DNA of 64,000 nt from Streptomyces reniochalinae (GTDB lineage Bacteria; Actinomycetota; Actinomycetes; Streptomycetales; Streptomycetaceae). The stretch lies in the NCBI RefSeq assembly GCF_003323735.1, contig NZ_QOIM01000025.1:180068-244067 (forward strand), in the 5' to 3' direction. This document shows, piece after piece, positions 17,882-25,598 of this stretch. How positions within the stretch are numbered: the first letter of the stretch is position 1; each line of letters opens with the position of its first letter. The position numbers were made by a program, and so were the translations under genes. The notes below the pieces were generated by a model. It was given only the letters and a program-made list of their open reading frames with translations. It had not been told where the DNA came from and did no database searches.

Positions 17882-17942
17882 AGGACGGTCACCCGGCCAG
17901 GACGGTCACCCGGCCAGGACGGTCGCCCGGCCGGGACGGTCG
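17875..17942. repeat. Four tandem 17-bp repeats
   Basis: Four head-to-tail units of cccggccaggacggtca (17875-17891, 17892-17908, 17909-17925, 17926-17942), the last two with small changes. The first overlaps the right arm of the terminator hairpin, so the repeats appear to have grown from it. They end just before the stop of the next, opposite-strand gene. Confidence 0.88.
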
Positions 17943-17947
17943 CCCGC

Positions 17948-18454
17948 TCAGCGCCCGGGCTTGCTCTCGTAGCGCGAGTCGACGTCGGGAGTGTCGGTGC
18001 TCTGTAGCTCGGTGGCGAGGTGATGCACGGTCACCAGGTCGTGCATCATCGTGCGGGTGCGGTTCCTGGGCATCGCCGCCTCTCGTGAGACGTCCTCCAG
18101 ACTGACCGCCTCGCCGCCGTGCTGCTCCTCGGCTGTGACCAGGGCGCGGAAGACCTTTTCGTGCTCCTGCGAGTAGCCGGGCCTGCCCCTTCCCTGGTAC
18201 GGGCTGCGCGGCTCCGCAGGGCCGACCCCGCCGCGTGGCGCGGGGCTGGGCGCCTCCGCGCTGTGGCCCTGCTTGCCCTGCCGCTGGGCCAGCATCTCCT
18301 CGTCCTGCCGCGCCGACGGGCCCGCGCGGTGGGCACGCTGTTTGGACGCTCCCGTCGTCACGCTGCGGGCGCTGGGCGGCTCCTCGTCGCGGTGGGCCTT
18401 GTGTGCCGCGGCGCGCCGCTGTTCCTCGTCGCCTTCGACCTTCTTGCGCACCAT
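17948..18454 (-). CDS. Conserved hypothetical, charged N-terminus
   Basis: A 168-residue soluble protein. Residues 1-90 are highly charged and low complexity (Lys/Arg/Glu/Gln-rich). The C-terminal ~75 residues (YSQEHEKVFRALVTAEEQHGGEAVSLEDVSREA) look like a small helical, possibly winged-helix-type domain. The ATG at 18454 has GGGAGGA seven bases upstream. It is the last of three same-strand small genes with the DUF2795 and DUF2267 genes. I do not recognise a function; a DNA-binding role is only a possibility from the helical C-terminus. Confidence 0.7.
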   Translation of the reverse strand: MVRKKVEGDEEQRRAAAHKAHRDEEPPSARSVTTGASKQRAHRAGPSARQDEEMLAQRQGKQGHSAEAPSPAPRGGVGPAEPRSPYQGRGRPGYSQEHEKVFRALVTAEEQHGGEAVSLEDVSREAAMPRNRTRTMMHDLVTVHHLATELQSTDTPDVDSRYESKPGR

Positions 18455-18540
18455 GAGGGTCCTCCCACGGTTCGTTGTAGGTGCCGGGCTGGGCTGCTGT
18501 GTCGCGGTCGGTGTGCGGGTGCCTGCCCAGCGGTCCGAGC

Positions 18541-18864
18541 TCAGCGGTCGAGTTCGTCCTCGACCGGTGGTTTGGGCACCTCACGCAGGTGCTCCGACTG
18601 CCGGTGCTTGCCGCCCAGTCTGGCCTGCTCGGCGCGTTGTGCGGGGCTGAGGTCGAGGTCCGAGTCGGGGTCCACGCGGACGGAGCGTGCCACCTCCTCG
18701 CGGTTGGCGTACTCCTCGGGTGGGATGCCGCGCAGTGCGACGCGGACCTCGCCCGAGGCACCCGCCTCCGACGCAGCCCGCATCAGCTCGTCCTTGTCCG
18801 CCGGGAAATCCACGTCGCCGAGCGCGGCCAGCACCTGGTCGACGGTGGTGTGCGCAGTGCTCAT
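18541..18864 (-). CDS. DUF2795 domain protein
   Basis: A 107-residue protein with the DUF2795 core TTVDQVLAALGDVDFPADKDELMRAA...GEVRVALRGIPPEEYANREEVARSV. The tail is charged (RLGGKHRQSEHLREVPKPP). Homologues are common small actinobacterial proteins of unknown role. The ATG at 18864 is preceded by an AAAGG-type site. It lies 56 bp downstream of the DUF2267 gene on the same strand, probably in one transcript. No catalytic residues are evident. Confidence 0.8.
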   Translation of the reverse strand: MSTAHTTVDQVLAALGDVDFPADKDELMRAASEAGASGEVRVALRGIPPEEYANREEVARSVRVDPDSDLDLSPAQRAEQARLGGKHRQSEHLREVPKPPVEDELDR

Positions 18865-18920
18865 GCTGCTCGCTGCCTTTCTGAGCCGACGCCTTCGCCT
18901 GCCGTTCCTCGCGGCTCGGC

Positions 18921-19337
18921 TCAGGTTCCGGCGGTGCCGGTGCTGCCCGAGAACAGGACGGAGGCGAGTTCCTCGTCGAGTGACTGGCGGATGCGTTCGG
19001 TCAACGCGCCCTGCGTGGCCTCCTCCAGCAGTTCGACGACCGTGCGGGCCTCGTGGACGGCCTTGGGCGGGTCGGTCCTGGCGCGCCGCGCCACCCGGTC
19101 GAAGAACTCGTGGCGGTCCATCCGCACGCCGGTGACGGGCTCGTCGGGGGCGAGCTCCACTCGGCGCAGGTGCTCTCCCAGCTCGGTGGGGAGCTGCGCG
19201 GCGAGCTTCTCCGCCATCGGGGCCGGGATGCGCTCGGCCAGCGTCTCCAAGGTGGCCCGCGTTCCGGCTTCCGCCGCTCCTCTGCTGTTCAGGTGGGCCC
19301 GCGCCTGCACCTGACCGATGAACTCGTCGTGCTGCAT
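18921..19337 (-). CDS. DUF2267 domain protein
   Basis: A 138-residue protein covering a full DUF2267 domain: MQHDEFIGQVQARAHL, ATLETLAERIPAPMAEKLAAQLPTELGEHLR, and FFDRVARRA...VLEEATQGALTERIRQSLDEELASVLF-type C-terminal helices. The domain is all-helical and of unknown biochemical function. The ATG at 19337 has GAGGTGAAC upstream. It is the first of the three-gene unit running to 17948. A link to stress response is a guess from the company it keeps. Confidence 0.85.
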   Translation of the reverse strand: MQHDEFIGQVQARAHLNSRGAAEAGTRATLETLAERIPAPMAEKLAAQLPTELGEHLRRVELAPDEPVTGVRMDRHEFFDRVARRARTDPPKAVHEARTVVELLEEATQGALTERIRQSLDEELASVLFSGSTGTAGT

Positions 19338-19533
19338 AGCCGTTCACCTCACTCATGTCACTCAAGCGGTCCAACGCGCGTCGCTTTCCAGCATGCGCGC
19401 CGCTCGCACGGGTCGCACATCGGCCGCGGGCGCCGTCGGCCACGGCCCTCACGCGGGCCCGCACGGCTGGATACGGAGCGGAGCGACCGTGCGGGAGCGG
19501 AGGCGTCGGCGGCGAGGCGACCAGCGAGGGAAA

Positions 19534-19589
19534 GTCAGCGGTGGGACGTCAGCGGTGGGGCGTCAGCGGTGGGGTTTCAGCGGCGGGAG
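19534..19589. repeat. Four tandem 14-bp repeats
   Basis: Four 14-bp units of gtcagcggtggggc type (19534-19547, 19548-19561, 19562-19575, 19576-19589), the last diverged. They lie 25 bp past the stop of the opposite-strand acetyltransferase gene and upstream of the DUF2267 gene. No function is assigned. Confidence 0.8.
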
Positions 19590-19614
19590 CCGGTCACGGC
19601 GCACAGCGTCCCGG

Positions 19615-20178
19615 TCACAGTTTCCGCACCACGCGGGCCGGGTTGCCGACGGCCAGGACGCCTGCAGGCAGGTCTCCCACGACCACGGAGCCGGCCCCGA
19701 CGACGGTGTCCGAGCCGATCGTCACCCCGGGGCAGACGATGGCTCCGCCGCCGAGCCACACGTTGTCGCCGAGGGTGATGGGCACCGCCTTCTCCCAGCC
19801 GGCCCGCCGCCGCTCGGCGTCCAGCTCGTGGGTGGGCGTCAGCAGCTGGACGTTGGGGCCGATCTGCCCGTTGCGTCCGATGGTGATGGGCGCGGCGTCC
19901 AGGAAGACGGCACCGAAGTTGATGAAGGTGTGGGCGCCGATGGACAGGTAGGTGCCGTAGTCGCAGTAGAACGGCGGCCGGATCGTCACGCTCTCACCGA
20001 GCTCGCCGACCAGCTCCTGGAGTACCGAGCGGCGCTCGGCGGCCGTGGCGGCGCCCGCGGCGTTGTAGGCGGCGCACAGCTCGGCCCGCCGCTCGGTCGC
20101 CGCCTGCAACTCGTCGTCGTCGGGGAGGTACCACTCCCCCGCCAGCATGCGCTCCTTGTTGTTGCCCATCTCGCCCAC
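19615..20178 (-). CDS. Sugar O-acetyltransferase (maltose/galactoside acetyltransferase family)
   Basis: A 187-residue left-handed beta-helix acetyltransferase of the LacA/Maa group, using acetyl-CoA to acetylate sugar hydroxyls. The N-terminal Mac domain (ERMLAGEWYLPDDDEL) is followed by hexapeptide repeats (INFGAVFLDAAPITIG, GGAIVCPGVTIGSDTVVGAGSVV). The catalytic His lies in LLTPTHELDAERR. The GTG at 20178 has AAAGGAG four bases upstream and gives the usual family length; the in-frame ATG at 20169 is too far from it. The gene is intact, though next to a decayed AraC-family regulator. Confidence 0.88.
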   Translation of the reverse strand: MGEMGNNKERMLAGEWYLPDDDELQAATERRAELCAAYNAAGAATAAERRSVLQELVGELGESVTIRPPFYCDYGTYLSIGAHTFINFGAVFLDAAPITIGRNGQIGPNVQLLTPTHELDAERRRAGWEKAVPITLGDNVWLGGGAIVCPGVTIGSDTVVGAGSVVVGDLPAGVLAVGNPARVVRKL

Positions 20179-20314
20179 AAAGCTCCTTTTACTGCGGTGA
20201 GCAGGCCGGTTTCCGTTCGAGTGCCACTCTTGCAGACCTGTTGGGCGACGGGCGCGGAAAAGCCCCGGAAATCTTCCGGCGACTCTCGACGCAAACACCT
20301 CTTGCGGTCTCCAA

Positions 20315-20963
20315 CTACTCCGCGTAAGGCAGGTCAGCCGCATCCGGTCGGTCACAGGGCCGTCCGGTACGTCGCCACGACGGGCTACGGCGCCGCCCGG
20401 CTCCGCGCTCCTGTGGGCGCGGGTCCCGGCAGCTCGACCCGTCCGAAGCGCTGCGGTACGCCGTCGGGCTCAGCCCCGTCTCGCGGCGCAGCCTGGCACG
20501 GAGGTTGGCCGCCGTTCCCAGGCCGCTGTCGCGGGCGACGACGTCGAGCCGTTCCTCACCGCGCGCGATCAGCCGGCAGGCCAGCGTGACGCGTTCACCG
20601 GTCAGCCAGGCCGGCGGCGTGGTGCCCAACTGGGCCCGGAACCTGCGGTGGAGCGTGGCCTGACCCACCGCGTGCCCGGGTGGCGAGGTCGGCGACCGTC
20701 AGCGGCTCGGCCAGCCGCTCCGCGGCCCAGGCCAGCAGCGGCGCCAGCGACTCCTGGGGGACGGGCGGCAGCGGCCGCTCCACGAACTGCCGCTGCCCGC
20801 CGTCCCGGTGCGCCGCGAAGACAAGGCGCCTGCTGACCGCGTTGGCCACCTCGGCGCCGTGGTCCCGGTGCACCACGTACAGGCCCAGGTCCAGCGCGGC
20901 GGCGCTGCTCGCGGCGGTGAGGATGTCGCCGTCGTCGACGAACAGCGCGTCGGGACGGCGCAC
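20315..20963 (-). pseudogene. Decayed GlxA/AraC-family regulator
   Basis: Fragments of a DJ-1/PfpI-AraC (GlxA-like) regulator in two frames. One frame reads RRPDALFVDDGDILTAASSAAALDLGLYVVHRDHGAEVANAVSRR and ends LTVADLATRA, the start of the DNA-binding domain. After a single-base shift near 20668 the other frame continues GQATLHRRFRAQLGTTPPAWLTGERVTLACRL and on to GLSPTAYRS. The N-terminal ~150 residues of a normal protein are missing upstream of 20963, and the C-terminus runs into unrelated sequence. Truncation plus frameshift makes a functional product unlikely. Confidence 0.75.
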
Positions 20964-21058
20964 TGCGCATCGCGCTGCGCGAGGACGGCGGGGAGCGGAC
21001 GGTCACCACCCGGTCCGGCCGGTCCACTCGGTCCAGCCGGTCCGCTCGTTACGTTCGG

Positions 21059-21259
21059 TCACTCGTTGCCGGGGCGCTCGCCCTTGGGTCCACGGCCGCG
21101 CTCCGTACGCGGGCCCGTGGGCCGCCAGTGCGGATCGCGTTCCATCTCCCGCTTGGCCGCCTCGTTCGCCTCCTGCGCGTCGGTGTGGCCGCTCCTCTCC
21201 TGGTCCTTCCGGCGCCGCGCACGGTGCTTGTCGTAGCTCTTGCTGCCGGGTTCCGGCAC
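21059..21259 (-). CDS. Small basic/charged conserved protein
   Basis: A 66-residue hydrophilic protein (VPEPGSKSYDKHRARRRKDQ..., ERDPHWRPTGPRTERGRGPKG), rich in Arg, Glu and Gly, with no hydrophobic core and probably disordered. The GTG at 21259 has GGGAGG seven bases upstream, much better than earlier in-frame starts. A possible SigB-type promoter lies upstream. I recognise no named family. Confidence 0.6.
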   Translation of the reverse strand: MPEPGSKSYDKHRARRRKDQERSGHTDAQEANEAAKREMERDPHWRPTGPRTERGRGPKGERPGNE

Positions 21260-21331
21260 TGCGCTCACCTCCCTCGCATCGGCAGCGGTCACCGGCGGCT
21301 CAGCTGTGCCGCCGCCCGCTCGCGCTCCGCT

Positions 21332-21357
21332 GTTCCCACGCCGGATGCCGGAGAAAC
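21332..21357 (-). promoter_or_regulatory. Possible SigB-type promoter
   Basis: On the minus strand GTTTC (21357-21353) is followed after 15 bases by GGGAAC (21337-21332). This partly matches the actinomycete general-stress sigma consensus GTTT-N14-16-GGGTAT. It lies about 70 bp upstream of the 66-residue protein gene. It is one mismatch-bearing match and could be chance. Confidence 0.25.
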
Positions 21358-21468
21358 GCTGGGCCGGTCGGTGGAAAACGCGGCCGGAAGTGACTGGCCC
21401 CGCCGGGGGCGGGAAACCCGTGGCGACCGGCGTACGACGTGCGGCGGAGGCTGAGGCGGAGGCGAGCG

Positions 21469-22005
21469 ATGGCCGTGACGGACGGAATCCGGGACGGGAG
21501 GGAGCCGGTGAGCCTGCGGCTTCCGGGGATCGTGCTGGGGGTGGGGCTCGGCGGTTTCGTCGACGGAATCCTGCTGCACCAGCTCCTCCAGTGGCACCAC
21601 ATGCTGACCAGTACCAACGACGACCGCATCGGGGTGAAGTACTACTCGCCCCGCACGGTCTCGGGGCTGGAGATGAACACCGTGTGGGACGGCATCTTCC
21701 ACACCGTCTGCTGGCTCGCGGTGCTGATCGGGCTTGCCGTCCTGTACGCGCGGGTCACGCACGGGCGGCGCCGGGTGTGGACCTCACGGGTGCTGTGGGG
21801 CTGGATCCTGGCGGGGTGGGGCCTGTTCAACGTGGTGGAGGGGCTGCTGGACCACCAGATCCTGGGCATCCACCACGTGCACGGCGGCCCGTACCAGCTG
21901 TGGTGGGACATCGGCTTCCTGGTGCTGGGCGCCGTGCTGCTGGTCGTCGGCCATCTGATCCAGCGCGGCGGACGCTCCCTGGACGCGGACGGCAGGCTCG
22001 TATGA
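21469..22005 (+). CDS. DUF2243 membrane protein
   Basis: A 178-residue membrane protein with four predicted helices. Family signatures include GFVDGILLHQLLQWHHMLTS, MNTVWDGIFHTVCWLAVLIGLAVLY, WILAGWGLFNVVEGLLDHQILGIHHV and a final helix. Several His (HQ, WHH, DHQ, HHVH) could bind metal or haem. The ATG at 21469 follows GGAGGCGAGCG. Its stop overlaps the CtaG-like gene by 4 bp, so the two are translationally coupled. The function is unknown; a role with the copper/cytochrome oxidase assembly protein is suggested by the pairing. Confidence 0.85.
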   Translation: MAVTDGIRDGREPVSLRLPGIVLGVGLGGFVDGILLHQLLQWHHMLTSTNDDRIGVKYYSPRTVSGLEMNTVWDGIFHTVCWLAVLIGLAVLYARVTHGRRRVWTSRVLWGWILAGWGLFNVVEGLLDHQILGIHHVHGGPYQLWWDIGFLVLGAVLLVVGHLIQRGGRSLDADGRLV

Positions 22006-23012
22006 CGGACGGCACGGCACCGCCGCCCCCGCACCCGGCGGGCCCGGCGGCGGCCCTCGCCCACGCGCACCCCGGCGACGGGCACGGACCCGGGCACGGC
22101 GCCGGCGGCTTGGACATGGCCGGCATGCTGCTGCCCGCCCTGGCGGCTCTCGTCCCCGCGCTCGGCTACCTGCTGCTGGTACGCCGCGCGCACCGCCGCG
22201 GCCCCCGGCGCGAGTGGAGCGCCTGGCGGTCCGCGAGCTTCCTGGCCGGATGCGGGCTGGTGGCAGCCGCCGTACTGCCGCCACTGGCCCCGTGGGCGCA
22301 CGGCGACTTCCGCGGTCACATGGCGCAACATCTGCTCATCGGGATGTACGCGCCCGTGGCACTGGTACTCGGAGCGCCGGTCACTCTCTTGCTGCGCACC
22401 CTTCCGGGGGCACGCGCGCGGACGCTCACCTCACTTCTGCGCAGCCGCCCGGTCCGCGTGCTCACGCACCCGGTCACGGCCCTGCTGCTGAACACCGGCT
22501 CCCTCGCCGTCCTCTACTGCACACCGCTGTACGGGGCGGCCACCGCCCAGCCCTGGGGCCACTGGCTGCTGCACCTCCACTTCCTGGCGGCCGGCTGCCT
22601 GTTCGCCTGGGTGGTCGCGGGACCTGACCCGGCGCCCGCCCGCCCCGAAGTGCCCGCACGGCTGGTGCTGCTGGGCGCCGCCATCGCCGGACACGCCGTA
22701 CTGTCCCAGCTGATGTACGGAGGCTTCCTCATCGACATCCCCGCACCCGTCGGCCAGGTGCGGGGAGGCGCGGAACTCATGTACTACGGCGGCGACATCG
22801 CCGAGCTGCTGCTGGCAGGCGCGGTGGTGGCCACGTGGCGCCCCGGACGGGCGGGGCCGGCACGGAAACGGCCCGTACGAGCACGGTCCGGACAGGAAGC
22901 GTCCCCACGGGCGTGGCCGGCACGCGTACGGTCCGGGGCGCACGGCCCGCCCGCCGGGGAGCCGCTGACCGATGCGGACGGGGCGCGGCGGTCGGACGCT
23001 CAGGCCGCCTGA
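22002..23012 (+). CDS. CtaG-type cytochrome c oxidase assembly protein
   Basis: A 336-residue protein of the caa3-type CtaG family, membrane-embedded with about seven helices. Key segments are GDFRGHMAQHLLIGMYAPVALVLGAPVTLLLR, LYCTPLYGAATAQPWGHWLLHLHFLAAGCLFAW and QLMYGGFLIDIPAPVGQVRGGAELMYYGGDIAELLLAG. The N-terminus is His/Gly-rich (AHAHPGDGHGPGHG), a possible copper-binding stretch. The last ~55 residues are Arg/Ala/Pro-rich and probably cytoplasmic. Its 3' end overlaps that of the opposite-strand DUF5133 gene by 13 bp. Copper delivery to an oxidase is the family expectation. Confidence 0.85.
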   Translation: MTDGTAPPPPHPAGPAAALAHAHPGDGHGPGHGAGGLDMAGMLLPALAALVPALGYLLLVRRAHRRGPRREWSAWRSASFLAGCGLVAAAVLPPLAPWAHGDFRGHMAQHLLIGMYAPVALVLGAPVTLLLRTLPGARARTLTSLLRSRPVRVLTHPVTALLLNTGSLAVLYCTPLYGAATAQPWGHWLLHLHFLAAGCLFAWVVAGPDPAPARPEVPARLVLLGAAIAGHAVLSQLMYGGFLIDIPAPVGQVRGGAELMYYGGDIAELLLAGAVVATWRPGRAGPARKRPVRARSGQEASPRAWPARVRSGAHGPPAGEPLTDADGARRSDAQAA

Positions 23013-23326
23013 GCGGCGCTCGCGATGTGCTCGCGTGCGGCGCGCAGCGCCTCGCGGATGTCGCGGGTGTTCGTCGAGACGCACAGCGTGTACGAGACGT
23101 CGTCCAGCTCCTGAGGATGGCCGGGGCGGGCGCGGAGCTTCTCGTAGCGGTCGAGCAGCTCTCGCAGGGTGTCGGGGTGGGCCATCATGGCGGGTTCCTC
23201 CAGAAGGCGCGCGACGGCGCTCGACGAGTAGGGGTGAAGAGGGGCCAACGCGGCGGTCGCCGCGGAATCGGCGCATCCCGCCCAGTACCCGGCAGCAGAA
23301 AGAGCAAAACTCACAAAATCGTACAT
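23000..23326 (-). CDS. DUF5133 protein
   Basis: A 108-residue small actinobacterial protein. The conserved core is MMAHPDTLRELLDRYEKLRA...PQELDDVSYTLCVSTNTRDIREALRAAREHI. The first ~45 residues (MYDFVSFALSAAGYW) are extra relative to short family members, so a start at the internal MMAHP is possible. The ATG at 23326 has AAGGACGAG upstream and is preferred. The role is unknown; homologues are often single genes in Streptomyces. Confidence 0.78.
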   Translation of the reverse strand: MYDFVSFALSAAGYWAGCADSAATAALAPLHPYSSSAVARLLEEPAMMAHPDTLRELLDRYEKLRARPGHPQELDDVSYTLCVSTNTRDIREALRAAREHIASAAQAA

Positions 23327-23512
23327 TCTCGTCCTTGTTTCACCTCTTCGGACGAGGGGCACCACGGTGCACAGGAATCGCGCAGCAGGACGCCGCTGGG
23401 GGCAGCCCGGCGCCCGGGAAGGAAGGATGAAGTCGCACAGGTAAGCGCGAGCCCAACCGCAACACACGACGAGACGCGAGAGAGGAACGCCCAGGAGGCT
23501 AGAGGTGTCGTG

Positions 23513-24274
23513 ATGGATTCCGTACCCGGAGTGCCATGCTGGGTCAGCCTCACCGTCCGCGACCGGCGGGCCACCGAGGAGTTCTACAGCGCCGTACTGG
23601 GATGGTCCTTCGTCGACAGCCCCCTCGGCCCGGGGTTCCGCACCGCCACCAGGGAAGGGGCGCCGGTGGCCGGCTTCAACGAAGCCGCCGTCTCCTGGCA
23701 GCTGCCCGTCCGCTGGACCGTCTTCTTCTCCGTCGACGACGCCGACCGGGCCTGCGAGCGCATCAGCGAACGCGGTGCCACGGTCGCCGTGGGCCCGCTG
23801 CGCGTGGGCGAGGGGCGCGCCGTGATGGCCGCCGACCCCCACGGTGCGGCGTTCGGCCTGTGGCAGGGCGAGTTGCCGCGCGGCTGGGAGGTGGGCGCGG
23901 GACAGGCGCCGGCCTGGCTGCAACTGCACACCAGTGACGCCTTCGCCGCGGCGCTCTTCTACGGCGAGGTGCTCGACTGGACGAAGAACCCCAGCCATGG
24001 CGTCAGTTACGAGGAGCAGCAGGACGAGGTGCACATCCTGGTGGACGGCGAGACCGTCGCCGGGCTGCGCGGCGGTGGCGTCGAGGCGGCGCCCGACCCG
24101 CAGCGGCGCACCCGCTGGGACGTCTACTTCCGCGCCACCGACATCGACGCCGCGCTGGCCGCCGCCGAGAAGACGGGCGGCACGGTGATCTCGCCCGTCC
24201 AGCACGCTTCCCACGGCCGCTACGCGACGGTACGCGACCCGGACGGCGGTCTGTTCTCCCTCCTCGGCCCGTGA
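23513..24274 (+). CDS. Two-domain VOC (glyoxalase/bleomycin-resistance-like) protein
   Basis: A 253-residue protein with two VOC modules. The first begins PCWVSLTVRDRRATEEFYSAVLGWSF and ends DPHGAAFGLWQG. The second begins APAWLQLHTSDAFAAALFYGEVLDW and ends RDPDGGLFSLLGP. VOC folds bind a metal through His/Glu positions and serve in isomerases, dioxygenases or antibiotic sequestration; the ligand here cannot be told. The ATG at 23513 has GAGGTG seven bases upstream, and a GTG one codon earlier is equally possible. It appears monocistronic. Confidence 0.85.
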   Translation: MDSVPGVPCWVSLTVRDRRATEEFYSAVLGWSFVDSPLGPGFRTATREGAPVAGFNEAAVSWQLPVRWTVFFSVDDADRACERISERGATVAVGPLRVGEGRAVMAADPHGAAFGLWQGELPRGWEVGAGQAPAWLQLHTSDAFAAALFYGEVLDWTKNPSHGVSYEEQQDEVHILVDGETVAGLRGGGVEAAPDPQRRTRWDVYFRATDIDAALAAAEKTGGTVISPVQHASHGRYATVRDPDGGLFSLLGP

Positions 24275-24392
24275 GGAGATGCCCGGAGCCCGGGGCGTGT
24301 GACCGAGGCCGCGTACGCGGGTACCCGGTGGGCCGCCGCACACGGCAGAACGCGGCGGCCCCACCCCACGGGGCCGCCCGTACGCGCAGACA

Positions 24393-24473
24393 CGTGAAGA
24401 CACGCGTACACACGGTTCACGCGTACACGTGAAAACGCGTGAAGTACCCGAAGACGCGTGACGTGCGTGAAGA
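24393..24473 (+). repeat. Dispersed CGTGAA-type repeats in an SDR gene leader
   Basis: Four copies of CGTGAA[GA][AT] at 24393-24400, 24428-24435, 24438-24445 and 24466-24473, in a stretch richer in A and in ACGCGT/ACACGT words than its surroundings. They lie immediately upstream of the SDR start and may be regulatory or remnants of local duplication. Confidence 0.5.
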
Positions 24474-24490
24474 CGAGGAAGGGTGTGCCG

Positions 24491-25528
24491 ATGAGCCGAG
24501 CGCAGTCGAGTCCGGCGGGAGCGGACGGCCAGGTCGTCGTGGTCACCGGCGCCAGCGGCGGGGTGGGCCGGGCGACGGCCAGGGCTTTCGGGGCGCGCGG
24601 CGCCCACGTCGCCCTCATCGCCCGCGGCGAGGAGGGCCTCGCACGCGCCGCCGACGACGTACGCGACGCGGGCGGCACCGCCCTCCCGCTGGACGTCGAC
24701 GTCAGCGACCACACGGCCGTCGACGCGGCGGCCGAACGGATCGAACGGGAACTCGGGCCGATCTCGGTGTGGGTGAACGTGGCGTTCTCCACCGTCTTCG
24801 CACCCGTCAACCAGGTGCGCGCGGAGGAGTTCCGCCGGGCGACGGAGGTCACCTACCTCGGCTTCGTCCACGGGACACTGGCCGCGCTGCGGCACATGGA
24901 GCCCCGCGACGAGGGGACCATCGTGCAGGTCGGCTCCGCACTGGCCTACCGCGGCATCCCGCTGCAAGCCGCCTACTGCGCGGCCAAGCACGCCATCCAG
25001 GGCTTTCACGAGTCGCTGCGCTGCGAGTTGCTCCACGCGAAGAGCGGCGTCAGCGTGACGATGGTGCAGCTGCCCGGGCTCAACACCCCGCAGTTCACCT
25101 GGGTCAAGTCACGGCTGCCGCGCAACCCCCGCCCGGTCCCGCCCGTGTACCAGCCAGAGGTCGCCGCGCGCGGCGTCCTGTACGCGGCCGACCACCCGCG
25201 GCGCCGCGAGTACTGGGTCGGCGGATCCACCGTGGGCACCCTGCTGGGCGACAAGTTCGCGCCCGGGCTCCTCGACCGCTACCTCGCCCTGACCGGGTTC
25301 AAGGGGCAGCAGACCGACCACGAGCGCGCCCCTTCCCAGCCCGACAACCTGTGGAAGCCCGCCGACCAGCAGCACGACTACGGCGCACACGGGGAGTTCG
25401 ACGACGAGGCGTCCGAGCGCAGCTACCAGCTGTGGGCCTCACACCACCACGGTCTGCTCGCCGCGCTCGGCACGGCGGCGGCCGCTGCCGCGGGGGCGGC
25501 AGCGGTGGCACGGACGGTGCGGCACTGA
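24491..25528 (+). CDS. SDR-family oxidoreductase with C-terminal extension
   Basis: A 345-residue short-chain dehydrogenase/reductase. The nucleotide-binding motif TGASGGVGRA lies near residues 18-27. VNVAFSTVFAP replaces the usual NNAG, a known variant in this subgroup. The catalytic triad is present as VGSALAY (Ser), then YCAAKHA (Tyr and Lys). After the ~250-residue SDR fold is an extension with WKPADQQHDYGAHGEFDDEA and an Ala-rich hydrophobic C-terminal helix, possibly membrane-associating. The ATG at 24491 has GGAAGGG eight bases upstream. The substrate is unknown. Confidence 0.85.
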   Translation: MSRAQSSPAGADGQVVVVTGASGGVGRATARAFGARGAHVALIARGEEGLARAADDVRDAGGTALPLDVDVSDHTAVDAAAERIERELGPISVWVNVAFSTVFAPVNQVRAEEFRRATEVTYLGFVHGTLAALRHMEPRDEGTIVQVGSALAYRGIPLQAAYCAAKHAIQGFHESLRCELLHAKSGVSVTMVQLPGLNTPQFTWVKSRLPRNPRPVPPVYQPEVAARGVLYAADHPRRREYWVGGSTVGTLLGDKFAPGLLDRYLALTGFKGQQTDHERAPSQPDNLWKPADQQHDYGAHGEFDDEASERSYQLWASHHHGLLAALGTAAAAAAGAAAVARTVRH

Positions 25529-25538
25529 CCCCGGACGG

Positions 25539-25558
25539 GCCGGCCCCGAACGGCCGGC
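25539..25558. terminator. Hairpin between convergent SDR and DUF2180 genes
   Basis: Arms gccggcc and ggccggc with a 6-nt loop, 10 bp after the SDR stop and 40 bp from the convergent DUF2180 stop. It is probably a bidirectional terminator. Confidence 0.55.
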
Positions 25559-25598
25559 AGGCGTACGGGGCTCGGCCGCACGTCGCCGCACGGGAGAC

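Noticed and set aside
17875..17942. Tandem 17-bp units considered as a CRISPR array
   Set aside because: Units are head-to-tail with no spacers and no cas genes are nearby.
14963..18007. 1014-residue plus-strand open frame across two genes
   Set aside because: It is an alternative-frame shadow of the ATP-grasp and oxidoreductase genes with no recognisable domain.
19534..19589. Tandem 14-bp units considered as plasmid iterons or an origin
   Set aside because: Only four short copies, no replication initiator gene and no AT-rich unwinding region.
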